A DNA stretch of 64,000 bases from Rhodoferax sp. BLA1 (GCF_013416775.1 NZ_SZVI01000006.1:1-64000); one strand, 5' to 3'; counted from the first letter of the stretch, positions 52,169 to 61,580 are shown. Translations and numbers: made by a program. Notes: generated by a model not told the origin, from the sequence alone.

Positions 52169-55051
52169 TCATTTCAGGGTTTGCAGTAAAACACGCGCGT
52201 CAGCGCCACCCTCAAAGCTTGCGCCCCCTTTCAACGCTGCCTCCAATTCCTCGCGCGCCTCGTTGTTGCGTCCGGTTTTCGCCAGCACTGCCGCCAGGTG
52301 ATAACGAATCTCCGGGCTGGCGGGCTGGCGCAGGCGGGCGTCACGCAGCAGTTGCAGGGCGCGGTCGGTTTGGCCCGCCTGGAACAATGCCCAACCCAGG
52401 GTGTCGATGGCGTTGTAGTTGGTGGGTGCTTTGGCCACAGCTTGTTCAGCCACGGTGATGGCGCTGGGGTCTTTCAGGCGTAACAAGACGTTGGCCAGGT
52501 TGTTCATGACGTCGCTGTCGTCTGGAGTCAGCTTCAGCAGAACCTCAAACGTATTTTTGGCAGCGGCAAACTGGCCATTACGAGCATAGGCGTTGGCCAG
52601 CGTTTTTTGGGCGATGGCATCTCTGGGTCGTGCTTTGACCCAGCTCTGGGCCAGTTGCAAGGCGGGTTTGCCACCGTCCTGGCTACTCAACGCCCCAAAC
52701 AACTTGAGGAAGCTGCCAGTGGACGGCTCCAGCTGGTGGGCCTGTTTGTAGAACGCCAGCGCTTGCTGCGCCTGTCCGCGCGACTGGGCAATATCGCCGA
52801 GCAAGCCTGGGCCGACGGCACGCTTGGGGTATTTGGCGACGATTTCACGCGCGCGTTGTTCGGCTTTGGCGGGCTCACCCTGCATCAGCTCCAACTCACT
52901 CAACAACGCCCAAGCGGGCAGGTAGTCTGCAGAAGTTGATATCGCCTTATCCAGGCTGTACAAGGCCCCAGACCAGTTTTTGGCAGACATTTGCAACAAT
53001 GCGACCTCCACCTGCTGACCCGGGTCGTAAGCGGCCACCCGGGTGGCCGAGGTCAAACTGCTTTTGGCACCCACGGTGTCGCCATTGGCAATTTGAGCCC
53101 GCGCATACATCATCAGCACAGGCAAATCGTCAGGGGCTTTGGCGGCAGCCTTTTTAACCGCATCAAGCGCCGGGCCCGGACGGCCGCGCTGCAGGTGAAA
53201 GTCTGACAGCGCCAATGCCCAGCGAGTGTCTTTGGGGCCCGACAGGTCAGTGGCTTTCTCCAGCCAACGCTGGGCTTGCGCTTCCTGGCCGCGCCGGTCT
53301 GACAGCAAGGCCATCTCGTACATGGCGTCGGTGTCTTTCTCGTTGTCTTTCAGAATGGCTTCTAGGCGGGTCTCGGCGACATCAAACGCCCGGGTGGCAA
53401 TCTCAACCCGGGCCAGATTCAGCTTGGGTTGCACAAAGGCCGGGTCCTGCGCGATGGCTTTCTCGAATGCGGTTTTGGATTCGGCCACCCTGCCGCTTTG
53501 ACCACGCGCCATGCCGAGTAGGTTATGGAACCCGGCGTTATTGGGCTGCTGCTTGACCAAGGTGTCCGCCAAAGTCACGGCCTTGGCCGCCTGGTTGCTG
53601 CGCAGGTACAAGCCAATCAGGGTGGTGGCGGCTTGGGTCTGGCGCGGGTCTTTTTTGAAGGCGGCTTCCAGCTCGGTCATGCCACTGCCCGCCTGGCCGC
53701 TGCGGATCAGGCTCAAACCCAGCACCGAGCGAAATTCAGGACGGTCCTGGGTTTGCAGGGCCTGCTGCATCAGGGTCGTGGCTTTGGCGTTCTGGCCTTT
53801 GGACATCAGAGCCCCGGCCAGCATGGTCATGGCCTGGCCGTCGTTGGGGTTGGCCCGGAGGTAGGCCTCCAGCAGGTCGACGGCACGGTTGGTATTGGAC
53901 TGGGCAAAATAAATCTGTGCCAGCAGCTTGGCTACCGGGGTACTGCCCTGCACTTTTTGAAAATACTCCAGCGCCTGAGCGGCCTTCTCGGGTTCATTCA
54001 GGCCGTAATGTGCCAGGCCGTTGAGCATGAGCAACTGAGGCCGGTAACGAATGAAGTCAATCGGTACCGGATCAAGCAGCGTGGTGATCTCTTTCAGGGC
54101 CTTTTGTGCCACCTCGGGTTGTCGGTTGCGCTCGGCCAGCAGCGCCTGCAGGTAATAGGCTCTCGGCTCATTGGGGCCGCTGGGTTGCACAGGCTCTTTG
54201 CGGGCAATGCTGGCTTCGCGGGCATAACGGGTCAGGGCATCAATGTCGGCCTGGGTGTCAGCCGGGCGGTTCAGGTCCAGGTAGAGCCCGGCCCGGGCCA
54301 CGCGCGACTCGATGTGTTTGGGGTCGAGTTTGAGGGCCTGGTCGTAAGCGGCCAAACTGTCTGGCAGGTTTCCAGACACATGGGTCACCGAGCCTTTCTG
54401 GTACCAGGCGTCAGCCGAGTTGGGGGTGAGTTCCAGCGCACGGGCAACCGAGGCTTCGGCTTCCTTGAACTGTTTGGCGCGAATACGCACTGCCACTTCT
54501 GCCAGCCAGGGCGCCGCCGAGCGGGCATCCAGCACACGCGCCTCGTCCACCGCTTTAAGTGCAGCACGCAGGTCCCCCGTGTCGGCACTGGCCGCAGCCC
54601 TGAGCAGCCAGACCTGTAATTGCACGTCCGGTGGCAAACCTGCCGCAGCAAACTGGGGCTGGCTCAACACCTGCGCCTGCTTGCCCTGAGCCATGTATGC
54701 CTGGGCCAGCGGCACCACCACTTCGGCCCGGTTCACACCCAGACGCAATGCTTCGTTGAACGCCACCTCGGCAGCCACCACATCACCGTTTTGCAACAAG
54801 GCTTTGCCCAGCAGCATCTGTACCGGCAGCATGTTTTTGTCGATCTGCAGGGCATTTTTAAGCTGGATGATGGCACCCGTTGTGTCCTGCTTTTCAAAGC
54901 GGGTGAGTGCATCTTCGTAATATTTGGAGGCTTTGGCGTCAGCGGCCCAGACTGTTTGGCTGGAGCACAGGACGGCACAAGCCAATGCGGCCGAACTCAG
55001 CTGGCGCAAATGGGCAAACAAGCGGAGCTTTTGGGTGGTGAGGTGAGGCAT
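52169..55051 (-). CDS. prsT: TPR-repeat protein PrsT, XrtA/PEP-CTERM system
   Basis: A 960-residue exported protein. The ATG at 55051 gives a signal peptide (hydrophobic core LSSAALACAVLCSS, end near TVWA-ADAKA). The mature part begins KASKYYEDALTRFEKQDTTG and is made almost entirely of tetratricopeptide repeats (about 20, e.g. 'AWYQKGSVTHVSGNLPDSLA'), ending in a C-terminal TPR block. Length and opening match the XrtA-associated PrsT family (TIGR02917). It probably acts as a periplasmic scaffold for polysaccharide assembly or export. It is divergent from the protease gene. Confidence 0.93.
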   Translation of the reverse strand: MPHLTTQKLRLFAHLRQLSSAALACAVLCSSQTVWAADAKASKYYEDALTRFEKQDTTGAIIQLKNALQIDKNMLPVQMLLGKALLQNGDVVAAEVAFNEALRLGVNRAEVVVPLAQAYMAQGKQAQVLSQPQFAAAGLPPDVQLQVWLLRAAASADTGDLRAALKAVDEARVLDARSAAPWLAEVAVRIRAKQFKEAEASVARALELTPNSADAWYQKGSVTHVSGNLPDSLAAYDQALKLDPKHIESRVARAGLYLDLNRPADTQADIDALTRYAREASIARKEPVQPSGPNEPRAYYLQALLAERNRQPEVAQKALKEITTLLDPVPIDFIRYRPQLLMLNGLAHYGLNEPEKAAQALEYFQKVQGSTPVAKLLAQIYFAQSNTNRAVDLLEAYLRANPNDGQAMTMLAGALMSKGQNAKATTLMQQALQTQDRPEFRSVLGLSLIRSGQAGSGMTELEAAFKKDPRQTQAATTLIGLYLRSNQAAKAVTLADTLVKQQPNNAGFHNLLGMARGQSGRVAESKTAFEKAIAQDPAFVQPKLNLARVEIATRAFDVAETRLEAILKDNEKDTDAMYEMALLSDRRGQEAQAQRWLEKATDLSGPKDTRWALALSDFHLQRGRPGPALDAVKKAAAKAPDDLPVLMMYARAQIANGDTVGAKSSLTSATRVAAYDPGQQVEVALLQMSAKNWSGALYSLDKAISTSADYLPAWALLSELELMQGEPAKAEQRAREIVAKYPKRAVGPGLLGDIAQSRGQAQQALAFYKQAHQLEPSTGSFLKLFGALSSQDGGKPALQLAQSWVKARPRDAIAQKTLANAYARNGQFAAAKNTFEVLLKLTPDDSDVMNNLANVLLRLKDPSAITVAEQAVAKAPTNYNAIDTLGWALFQAGQTDRALQLLRDARLRQPASPEIRYHLAAVLAKTGRNNEAREELEAALKGGASFEGGADARVLLQTLK

Positions 55052-55108
55052 GGCATCTGGCTCAAAGTAAGTGACGCTGGGTCTGGCAAAGCCGCTCAAT
55101 ATTAACGT

Positions 55109-55120
55109 GAAAGCGCTTTC
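55109..55120. promoter_or_regulatory. 12-bp perfect palindrome in divergent promoter
   Basis: GAAAGCGCTTTC lies between prsT and the protease gene. It is fully symmetric and of operator length, but no regulator is known. It may be chance in GC-rich DNA, since other hints of promoters nearby are weak. Confidence 0.35.
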
Positions 55121-55164
55121 CAGCTCAGCTGTGGCAGGGCTGAGTCAGGTCGCATAATGAACGC

Positions 55165-55956
55165 ATGAACCGAACACCCACTGTGGTCGCCCTGGCAGTT
55201 GCCACCTGCCTGGTTTCCACCACCGCCTTCGCCGATTTAGCCAGCACTGTGGCGCGGGTCAAGCCCGCCATTGCCATCGTAGGCACCTACAAGGCCACCA
55301 ACAGCCCACGTTTTGCGCTGCGCGGTACCGGGTTTGTGGTGGCTGAGGGTTCACAAAACCAGGGCAACCGATTGGTCACCAATGCCCATGTGTTGGTACC
55401 ACCTGCGGACGTCGACCCGGCGGCTAGCCTGGTGGTGCAATTGCGCACAGGCAACAACAGCTGGCAAAGCCGCCCGGCCACAGTGCTGGAGGTGGATGTG
55501 TTACACGATCTGGCCTTGCTGCGTTTTGACGGACCGGCCAGCGCTGCCTTCAAAGTCCGCAGCTCGGACTCGGTGCAAGAGGGGCAGTCGGTGGCCTTCA
55601 TGGGGTTCCCGATTGGGGGTGCACTGGGGTTTTCGCCGGTGACACACCGGGCCACGGTGTCGTCCATTGCGCCAGCTGCGCTGCCCACACCCACAGCCAG
55701 CCAGATCAACCCCAAGCTCATCCGCAGTGTGCGCAGCAACAGCCCGTTTGATATTTTTCAACTCGATGGCACGGCCTATCCGGGCAACAGTGGCGGCCCG
55801 TTGTTCGACCCGGACAATGGGGAGGTGCTGGGTGTGGTGAACATGGTGCTGATCAAGGGGACACGCGAATCGGCACTGAGCAACCCCTCGGGTATCAGTT
55901 ATGCAGTGCCGTCACGGTATGTGCTGGAGTTGCTGGAAAGAAACCCCGGCAATTGA
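55165..55956 (+). CDS. secreted trypsin-like serine protease
   Basis: A 263-residue protein with a signal peptide cut near TTAFA-DLAST. The S1/DegP-type triad is visible: His in VTNAHVLVPP, Asp in LHDLALLRFD and Ser in GNSGGPLFDPD. It lacks PDZ domains and so is shorter than DegP/HtrA. It is expected to be active in the periplasm. Proteases of this kind are found next to PEP-CTERM/PrsT genes, perhaps for surface protein quality control or maturation; the role here is inferred. Transcription diverges from prsT. Confidence 0.9.
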   Translation: MNRTPTVVALAVATCLVSTTAFADLASTVARVKPAIAIVGTYKATNSPRFALRGTGFVVAEGSQNQGNRLVTNAHVLVPPADVDPAASLVVQLRTGNNSWQSRPATVLEVDVLHDLALLRFDGPASAAFKVRSSDSVQEGQSVAFMGFPIGGALGFSPVTHRATVSSIAPAALPTPTASQINPKLIRSVRSNSPFDIFQLDGTAYPGNSGGPLFDPDNGEVLGVVNMVLIKGTRESALSNPSGISYAVPSRYVLELLERNPGN

Positions 55957-55976
55957 GTGCGTTTTGCTTAAACGGG

Positions 55977-57275
55977 TCAGGCGGCGTCAGGTAAAAACCG
56001 GGTGGCGTTGTCCAGGTCCTCATGTGTGCTGCCCGACTGCATGGCGTTGACAAACTTGCGCCAGGCCAAGTCAGGCTCTGCCAGTTGGAAACCGTAGAAC
56101 CCGGCCAGGCCATTGGCCCGGTCACGCACGGCCTTGGCCTTGGTGATGGATTTTTCGGCACTTCCAAGTTTGATCAAGGCCTCGCCCCACTCACCCAAGG
56201 GCAAGGCCACCTGTGAATACACCTGAAAACCGTAAAGCGACAGATCCACCACCAGCAATTCATAAACCCGGGCACCCGACGCCAGCTCAACATCAAAACT
56301 ACCAGGGCATTTGACCGAATAACGCTGGTGACTGCGCTGCACCTGATGGGCGTTAAGCTGGGCGGTGGGTGGCAAGACCGCTTGAAATGCCTCCAAGTTG
56401 TAAATGGCGTGCAACAACTGCTTTTTGTGCTCATCCAACTGCGCAAAAACCTGGGTACGTTGGTTGAAAAAGTAGTCCAGCAGCGCTGGCGTCATGACCG
56501 GGTCGTTGGTGGTGAAGTAACGCCGCGTCGGCAACACGATGTTGGGCATGACCGATTCAATGAAGTAATGGTGCATGTTGCGACGCAAGGGCTTCTTGCC
56601 GTACACCTGCTTGAACAGAATCGGGGCGGTTTTGAGGTCCAGCGTGGCACCCACAGCGGGTGCGCCGTTGGCAAAGTCGTAGTTATCCACCGAGTTCTCG
56701 CTCAGGCGTTCAAAAAACAGCAGAGACTCATACATTTCGATGCGATTGGGGTTGACCGCAATCACCAGATGGCGTGTGTCAAAGAAGGTCGTGCAATAGT
56801 TGTACATGAACTTCATCAACGGGAACAGGATGGTGCCACCGGTCTTGCGGAACTTGGGGTGCACCGCCAGCGCCGAGACCTCGGCAATCTGCCCTTTGCG
56901 CTCGCGCACCTGGTTCAGGTCAAAAATCGCTTGCAGTGGAAAGCCAAACAGGCTCTCCCGAATCAGCGACAAGGTGCCGACCACTTCGCCGTCGTATTTG
57001 GCGCACAGCGTGGTGGTGGTGGGCAGGGCGTGGTAAACCGTGACACGCATGCCCGAAGGATCTGGCTTCATGAAACCACTGCCCACATAAGCATCGTGCA
57101 ACAGCTTGAAGCAGGCCTCCAGCTCTTCCTGAGTCTCGGCAATTTTCAGGACCAGACGCGGGCTGGGGTTGGCATCACACTCAACAAATGAGCGATAGAT
57201 GGCAAACCGGGTCTGGCGCGGCAAAAAGGCAAACAGTTTGCGCAAACTCTGATTGAGAGACCGCCCAAAACTCAT
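55977..57275 (-). CDS. GNAT (N-acyl amino acid synthase-like)-PilZ fusion
   Basis: About 432 residues. ATG at 57275 is preceded by GGAAGGGA. Residues ~40-230 form a GNAT domain of the FeeM/autoinducer-synthase-like type: 'FKLLHDAYVGSGFMKPDPSGMR', 'GTLSLIRES' and 'AEVSALAVHPKFRKTGG'. Residues ~310-410 are a PilZ domain with both signature elements, RSHQR (Arg314, Arg318) and DLSLYG (D/NxSxxG). PilZ binds cyclic di-GMP. The enzyme may thus make an N-acyl amino acid or lipid under c-di-GMP control. FeeM-type and XrtA-linked acyltransferases use acyl-ACP, and an acyl carrier protein gene starts at the right edge. Confidence 0.85.
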   Translation of the reverse strand: MSFGRSLNQSLRKLFAFLPRQTRFAIYRSFVECDANPSPRLVLKIAETQEELEACFKLLHDAYVGSGFMKPDPSGMRVTVYHALPTTTTLCAKYDGEVVGTLSLIRESLFGFPLQAIFDLNQVRERKGQIAEVSALAVHPKFRKTGGTILFPLMKFMYNYCTTFFDTRHLVIAVNPNRIEMYESLLFFERLSENSVDNYDFANGAPAVGATLDLKTAPILFKQVYGKKPLRRNMHHYFIESVMPNIVLPTRRYFTTNDPVMTPALLDYFFNQRTQVFAQLDEHKKQLLHAIYNLEAFQAVLPPTAQLNAHQVQRSHQRYSVKCPGSFDVELASGARVYELLVVDLSLYGFQVYSQVALPLGEWGEALIKLGSAEKSITKAKAVRDRANGLAGFYGFQLAEPDLAWRKFVNAMQSGSTHEDLDNATRFLPDAA

Positions 57276-57525
57276 ATTTGCTTGTCCCTTCCAAAAGCCG
57301 CCAAAAACAATCCGGCGCATCGCGCAGATCAACGAGCAATGATAGCCCCGCGCCTTGACCTTTGGATGTCGGATTAATTGACACCCTGTGTTTCAGTTCG
57401 GCCGAATAAGCTGCCAAAAGTGCCGCAACTTGTTGTTTTGAAACCAGGCAAACTGCTATCATTTTCATAGGCACAGTTCGTGCTTCTCATTATCGTTGGT
57501 CCGATCAAACACGCCGTCAACAGAC

Positions 57526-57876
57526 ATGGAGCACATGCAAACATCCCATCCAGTCGTTGCGGGTCATTCCCGCAGAACATCCGACAGAGTCTCGTCCGAG
57601 TTGCCGTTGGAAATCGGCGGCATAGCGGGGTTAACCAAAAATGTCAGTGCCACCGGCGTCTACCTGGAAACCACAGCTGACCAGGTACCTGGTTCACGGG
57701 TGCATTTTGTGGTTGAGGTCAACGTCAAAGGTGAACTTCTGAAAATGGTTTGCGCGGGTGAGGTGACGAGGGTCGAGCACAAGGCGGGCACAGTCGGGGT
57801 CGCCGTCAAGCTGACCAGTTCGTTTTTCACCGATACTGACCACGCAGAAGATCCTGCGGAACCAGTTGACGACTGA
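57526..57876 (+). CDS. small PilZ-domain protein
   Basis: About 116 residues, a single PilZ domain. It shows RRTSDR (RxxxR) near the N-terminus followed by LTKNVSATGVYLET (NxSxxG), and then a beta-barrel ending in VGVAVKLTSS. It is therefore expected to bind c-di-GMP. The start is uncertain, with ATG at 57496, 57526 and 57535 in frame. It is divergent from the GNAT-PilZ gene and nine bases upstream of the uronate epimerase gene, suggesting that second-messenger control and sugar supply are linked in this locus. Confidence 0.85.
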   Translation: MEHMQTSHPVVAGHSRRTSDRVSSELPLEIGGIAGLTKNVSATGVYLETTADQVPGSRVHFVVEVNVKGELLKMVCAGEVTRVEHKAGTVGVAVKLTSSFFTDTDHAEDPAEPVDD

Positions 57877-57885
57877 CACGCTGTT

Positions 57886-58893
57886 ATGAAAATTTTGGTG
57901 ACCGGTACCGCCGGTTTTATTGGGATGGCCGTTGCCCAGAGATTGCTGGCACGCGGTGATGAGGTTCTTGGGCTGGACAACCTCAACGACTATTACGCGG
58001 TATCACTCAAGGAAAGCCGGCTCAACCAGCTCACATCCCACCCCAACTTCCGCTTTGTCCGGATGGATGTGGCAGACCGGGCTGGAATAGCCGCCCTGTT
58101 CAAGGCCGAGGCTTTTGACCGTGTGGTGCATCTGGCCGCCCAGGCGGGTGTGCGTTATTCGCTGCAGAACCCGCTGGCCTACATCGACAGCAATCTGGTC
58201 GGTTTTGCCAACATTCTGGAAGGCTGTCGCCACAACCAGGTGGCGCATCTGGTGTATGCCTCCAGCTCCAGCGTGTATGGCGGCAACACCAAGATGCCGT
58301 TTTCCGAGCACGACAGCGTGGACCACCCGGTCAGCTTGTACGCTGCCACCAAAAAAGCCAACGAGCTGATGGCACACACCTACAGCCACCTGTACGGTCT
58401 GCCCACCACTGGCTTGCGCTTTTTCACGGTCTATGGCCCCTGGGGGCGCCCCGACATGGCGCCGATGTTGTTCACCCAGGCGATCCTTGAAGGCCGTAGC
58501 ATCGATGTGTTCAACCACGGCCAGATGTTGCGTGACTTCACCTACATCGACGACATTGTGGAAGGTGTGGTCCGCACTCTGGACCACATCGCCACGCCCA
58601 ACCCGGCCTACAACAGCGCCGAGCCTGACCCAGCCAGCAGCCACGCACCCTACCGGATCTTCAACATTGGCAACAGCGCGCCGGTGCCCTTGCTCGACTT
58701 CATTGGCTGCATTGAACAAGCCCTGGGAAAAATCGCCGACAAGCACTTGTTGCCGATGCAACCGGGTGATGTAGCGGCCACGTTTGCCGATACCGATGCC
58801 TTGAATGCGTGGGTGGGTTTTGCGCCTGACACCCCCTTGCAGGAGGGCATCAACCGTTTTGTGGCCTGGTACCGCGACTATTACCGCGTGTAG
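57886..58893 (+). CDS. UDP-glucuronate 4-epimerase-like NAD-dependent epimerase
   Basis: A 335-residue extended SDR. The Rossmann motif is [18 protein letters not shown], and the catalytic set is SSSSVYGG and [12 protein letters not shown] (Tyr-xxx-Lys), followed by [15 protein letters not shown], characteristic of UDP-glucuronate 4-epimerases (CapI/WcvA type). The product would be UDP-galacturonate. UDP-glucuronate must come from elsewhere, because the only dehydrogenase in the window is the WecC type. It directly follows the PilZ gene and converges on a tyrosine-phosphatase gene whose stop lies one base away. Confidence 0.93.
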   Translation: MKILVTGTAGFIGMAVAQRLLARGDEVLGLDNLNDYYAVSLKESRLNQLTSHPNFRFVRMDVADRAGIAALFKAEAFDRVVHLAAQAGVRYSLQNPLAYIDSNLVGFANILEGCRHNQVAHLVYASSSSVYGGNTKMPFSEHDSVDHPVSLYAATKKANELMAHTYSHLYGLPTTGLRFFTVYGPWGRPDMAPMLFTQAILEGRSIDVFNHGQMLRDFTYIDDIVEGVVRTLDHIATPNPAYNSAEPDPASSHAPYRIFNIGNSAPVPLLDFIGCIEQALGKIADKHLLPMQPGDVAATFADTDALNAWVGFAPDTPLQEGINRFVAWYRDYYRV

Positions 58894-59349
58894 TCACAGC
58901 TCTGCCAGCAAACCACGGGCACCCGCCTCACACAAGCCCAGCACCCGCTCAAACCCGGCCAGGTCGCCGTAATACGGGTCAGGCACCTCGGACAAGCCCA
59001 AGGCCGGGGCATACGACAACAACAAGCGACATTTGCTGCGTAAAGAGGCTGGGCAGTGGCGATGCAACCCCGCCAGGTTATCCTGGTCCATGGCCAGGAT
59101 CAGGTCAAAACGCTCAAAGTCCTGTGCTGTCACCAAACGGGAACGGGTTTTGGGTGGTGTGTAACGGTGTTTGAGCAACACATCTTTGGCCCGCGCATCC
59201 AGGCGTTTGCCACTGTGGGCGTGGGTACCGGCCGAGTCAAAGTGCAGTTGGGTACCACGGCCTTGGCTGTGTGCCAGTTGCCGGGCCACCGCGCAGGCCA
59301 TGGGAGAGCGGCACACATTGGCCATACACACCAGAAGGACGTGGGTCAT
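58894..59349 (-). CDS. low-molecular-weight protein-tyrosine phosphatase
   Basis: A 151-residue LMW phosphatase. The ATG at 59349 begins MTHVLLVCMANVCRSPMA with the catalytic Cys-x5-Arg-Ser loop. DSAGTHAHSGKRLD follows, and the general acid is in EVPDPYYGD. It is full length and unfused, like Wzb/Etp, which dephosphorylate the autokinases that control capsule chain length. No BY-kinase gene is in the window, so its partner is probably upstream of the left edge. It is the second intact LMW phosphatase domain here; a third is decayed. Confidence 0.93.
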   Translation of the reverse strand: MTHVLLVCMANVCRSPMACAVARQLAHSQGRGTQLHFDSAGTHAHSGKRLDARAKDVLLKHRYTPPKTRSRLVTAQDFERFDLILAMDQDNLAGLHRHCPASLRSKCRLLLSYAPALGLSEVPDPYYGDLAGFERVLGLCEAGARGLLAEL

Positions 59350-59490
59350 GGCGCGGAATTCTATCGACGCCCTGACAACAAGCCGCACAAGTTTGCGCTT
59401 CTTTGGCGCTACAAACTCCTGGCATGTGAGTAAACTGCAGCGCTGGCCTCGCATGGCCCCAAGAATCCTCGCTGTCCCTGGAGTCACCGC

Positions 59491-60276
59491 ATGAAACTGC
59501 ATCAACTGTCGCTTTTTTTGTTGGGTGCGCTGCTCAGCGCCTGTGCCCTGGCGCAAGGCGCAGCTCAGCCCAACGCGCAGGCCATGCTGCAGGCCAGCGA
59601 CGCGGTGCGCAACCCGGACAAGCCTTTTGGCGTCACCGTGACACTGATCGAATACCGCGGCGGCAAACAGACCGACACCAGCACCTTGGGCAGTTATGCC
59701 AAGTCCGATGCCCGAAGCGGCCAGTTTCGCACCCTGATCCGATTTGTGGCACCGGCGCGTGACGAGGGCAAACTGATGCTCAAAAACGGCAACGACTTCT
59801 GGTTTTACGACCCGTCCAGCCGCGCCAGTGTGCGCCTGTCACCCCAGCAGCGGCTGATGGGCCAAGCCTCCAACGGCGATGTGGTCACCGTGAACCTGGC
59901 CAAGGACTACCAGGCCAAGATTGGTTTGGAAGAAGAGATTGCCGACGGCAACCGCCAGATGCGGCGCAGCACCCGGCTGGACCTGAGCGCCAGCAGCCCG
60001 GAGGCCAGCTACAACCGCATCGAGCTGTGGGTCGACAGCGCCAACAGCCAGCCACTCAAGGCCCGATTCTTTTCAGAAAGTGAGCGCCTGCTCAAGACGG
60101 TTTATTACCGGCGTTACCAGCAGCAACTGGGCAAGGAGCGCCCAACCGAGATGGTGATCATTGACGGTCTGGATACCAAATGGGTGACGGTGATGCGTTA
60201 TTCGGACTTTGTCTACCGCGATGTGCCCGAGGTCTGGTTACAACGCGACTACCTGCCCAACTTCAAGCCGGAGTAA
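59491..60276 (+). CDS. outer membrane lipoprotein-sorting (LolA-like) protein
   Basis: A 261-residue protein with an N-terminal signal sequence (MKLHQLSLFLLGALLSACAL; a Cys after LLSA suggests a possible lipobox). The rest matches the LolA-like 'outer membrane lipoprotein-sorting protein' family: FGVTVTLIEYRGGKQ, 'FWFYDPSSRASVRLSPQQRLMGQASNGDV' and the final 'MRYSDFVYRDVPEVWLQRDYLPNF'. Such proteins usually stand beside an MMPL/RND exporter and a beta-barrel protein. The beta-barrel gene follows, but no exporter is seen in this window. Confidence 0.85.
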   Translation: MKLHQLSLFLLGALLSACALAQGAAQPNAQAMLQASDAVRNPDKPFGVTVTLIEYRGGKQTDTSTLGSYAKSDARSGQFRTLIRFVAPARDEGKLMLKNGNDFWFYDPSSRASVRLSPQQRLMGQASNGDVVTVNLAKDYQAKIGLEEEIADGNRQMRRSTRLDLSASSPEASYNRIELWVDSANSQPLKARFFSESERLLKTVYYRRYQQQLGKERPTEMVIIDGLDTKWVTVMRYSDFVYRDVPEVWLQRDYLPNFKPE

Positions 60277-60278
60277 CC

Positions 60279-61562
60279 ATGCAATCTAAACAGGCTCTAG
60301 CCCTTATATCCATTGCCTTGTGCGCTCCTGTTTTTGCTGCAGACCTGGCCGAAGACGACGCCCTGAACCTGGCTGACGGCACCCATGAGAGTGCACCGGT
60401 CGAACTCAGCAGCTGGCGCCTCTTCACCGAAGCCACCGCCGGGCGCACCACGGTGCACCAATGGGGCCAGCCGAACCGGGCCGAGGACACCCAGCGCCTG
60501 TCGCTCGACCTGCTGATCGACAAAAAACTCAGCCCGGAGTTGCGCGCCGTGTTGTCTGACCGGCTGGACCTGAACCACCAGAGCGAAGCGCTGGGCCAGA
60601 AAACCCTCAACAGCCTCAAGGAAGCCTACCTGAGCTGGCAGCCGCAGAACGACAGAGTACTGGATGCTGGCCGCATCAATGTGCGTTACGGCGCGGCCAT
60701 GGGTTACAACCCGACCGATTTTTTCCGCGAAGGTGCCAACCGCGCCATCACCTCGTTTGACCCCAACGCCATCCGCGAGAACCGCATGGGCACCGCCATG
60801 TTGCGCGGCCAGACCCTGTGGCAAGGTGGCGCGCTCACCGCCATTCTGGCGCCCAAAGTGTCTGACAAACCCAACCATGGCGACTGGAGTGCCGACTTCG
60901 GCTCGACCAACAACCGTGACCGCTGGCTGGTGTCGGTGAGCCACCAGCTGGCCGACAACCTGAACCCACAGTTTGTGCTCTACGGTGACCAGCGCCAGCC
61001 GGTGCAGATGGGTCTGAACCTGGCGATGCTGGTCAACGACGCCACGGTGGCGCATGTGGAATGGTCGGGCGGGAGGCAAAAGACGCTGCAGGCGCAAGCC
61101 TTGCCGCTGTCACCTGCGGTGGCGCAGGACGAGGCCTTTCGCAACCGGCTGGCCACCGGCCTTACCTACACCACAGCCAACAAGTTATCGATCACCGGCG
61201 AATACCACTACAACGGTGCCGCCGTCGACAAAGCGGTGTGGAACGCCCTGCGCACCAGTTCCATGCTGGACTACGCCAGCTACCGCGAGCTGCTGGAGGA
61301 GCAGCTTGAGTCAACCACCCGCCAGGCCGCGTTTGTGCGCGCCAGCTGGTTGGACGCTTTCATCAACCGGCTCGACCTCACTGCCGTGCTGCGCTACAAC
61401 CTGGACGACCACAGCCAACTGTCTTGGCTGGAGGCACGTTACCGCTTTGACAAGTCCGAAATCGCCTTGCAGTGGATGACGGCCAGTGGCGACGACAGCA
61501 GCGACTTCGGCGCGATGGCCCAGCGCCGTTATCTGCAGGCGCTGTTTCGTCACTACTTCTGA
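60279..61562 (+). CDS. outer-membrane beta-barrel-like protein
   Basis: About 427 residues. ATG at 60279 lies two bases after the LolA-like stop; a longer frame from 60180 overlaps that gene and is rejected. A signal peptide (MQSKQALALISIALCAPVFA-AD) is followed by alternating-strand sequence with many aromatic girdles ('WRLFTEATAGRTTVHQWG', 'LSITGEYHYNGAAVDKAVW') and a C-terminal Phe (LFRHYF), as in beta-barrel proteins. It has no named family that I recognise. The signal peptide contains codons derived from a palindromic repeat half copy at 60285-60310. Confidence 0.75.
   Translation: MQSKQALALISIALCAPVFAADLAEDDALNLADGTHESAPVELSSWRLFTEATAGRTTVHQWGQPNRAEDTQRLSLDLLIDKKLSPELRAVLSDRLDLNHQSEALGQKTLNSLKEAYLSWQPQNDRVLDAGRINVRYGAAMGYNPTDFFREGANRAITSFDPNAIRENRMGTAMLRGQTLWQGGALTAILAPKVSDKPNHGDWSADFGSTNNRDRWLVSVSHQLADNLNPQFVLYGDQRQPVQMGLNLAMLVNDATVAHVEWSGGRQKTLQAQALPLSPAVAQDEAFRNRLATGLTYTTANKLSITGEYHYNGAAVDKAVWNALRTSSMLDYASYRELLEEQLESTTRQAAFVRASWLDAFINRLDLTAVLRYNLDDHSQLSWLEARYRFDKSEIALQWMTASGDDSSDFGAMAQRRYLQALFRHYF
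60285..60310 (-). repeat. half copy of the dispersed repeat inside a signal peptide
   Basis: On the - strand, ATATAAGGGCTAGAGCCTG is the right half of the repeat family (AAGGGCTAGAG core). Here it lies within codons 3-11 of the beta-barrel gene, so it is translated into part of the signal sequence. Confidence 0.45.
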
Positions 61563-61580
61563 GAACAATCGCTACGTAAT

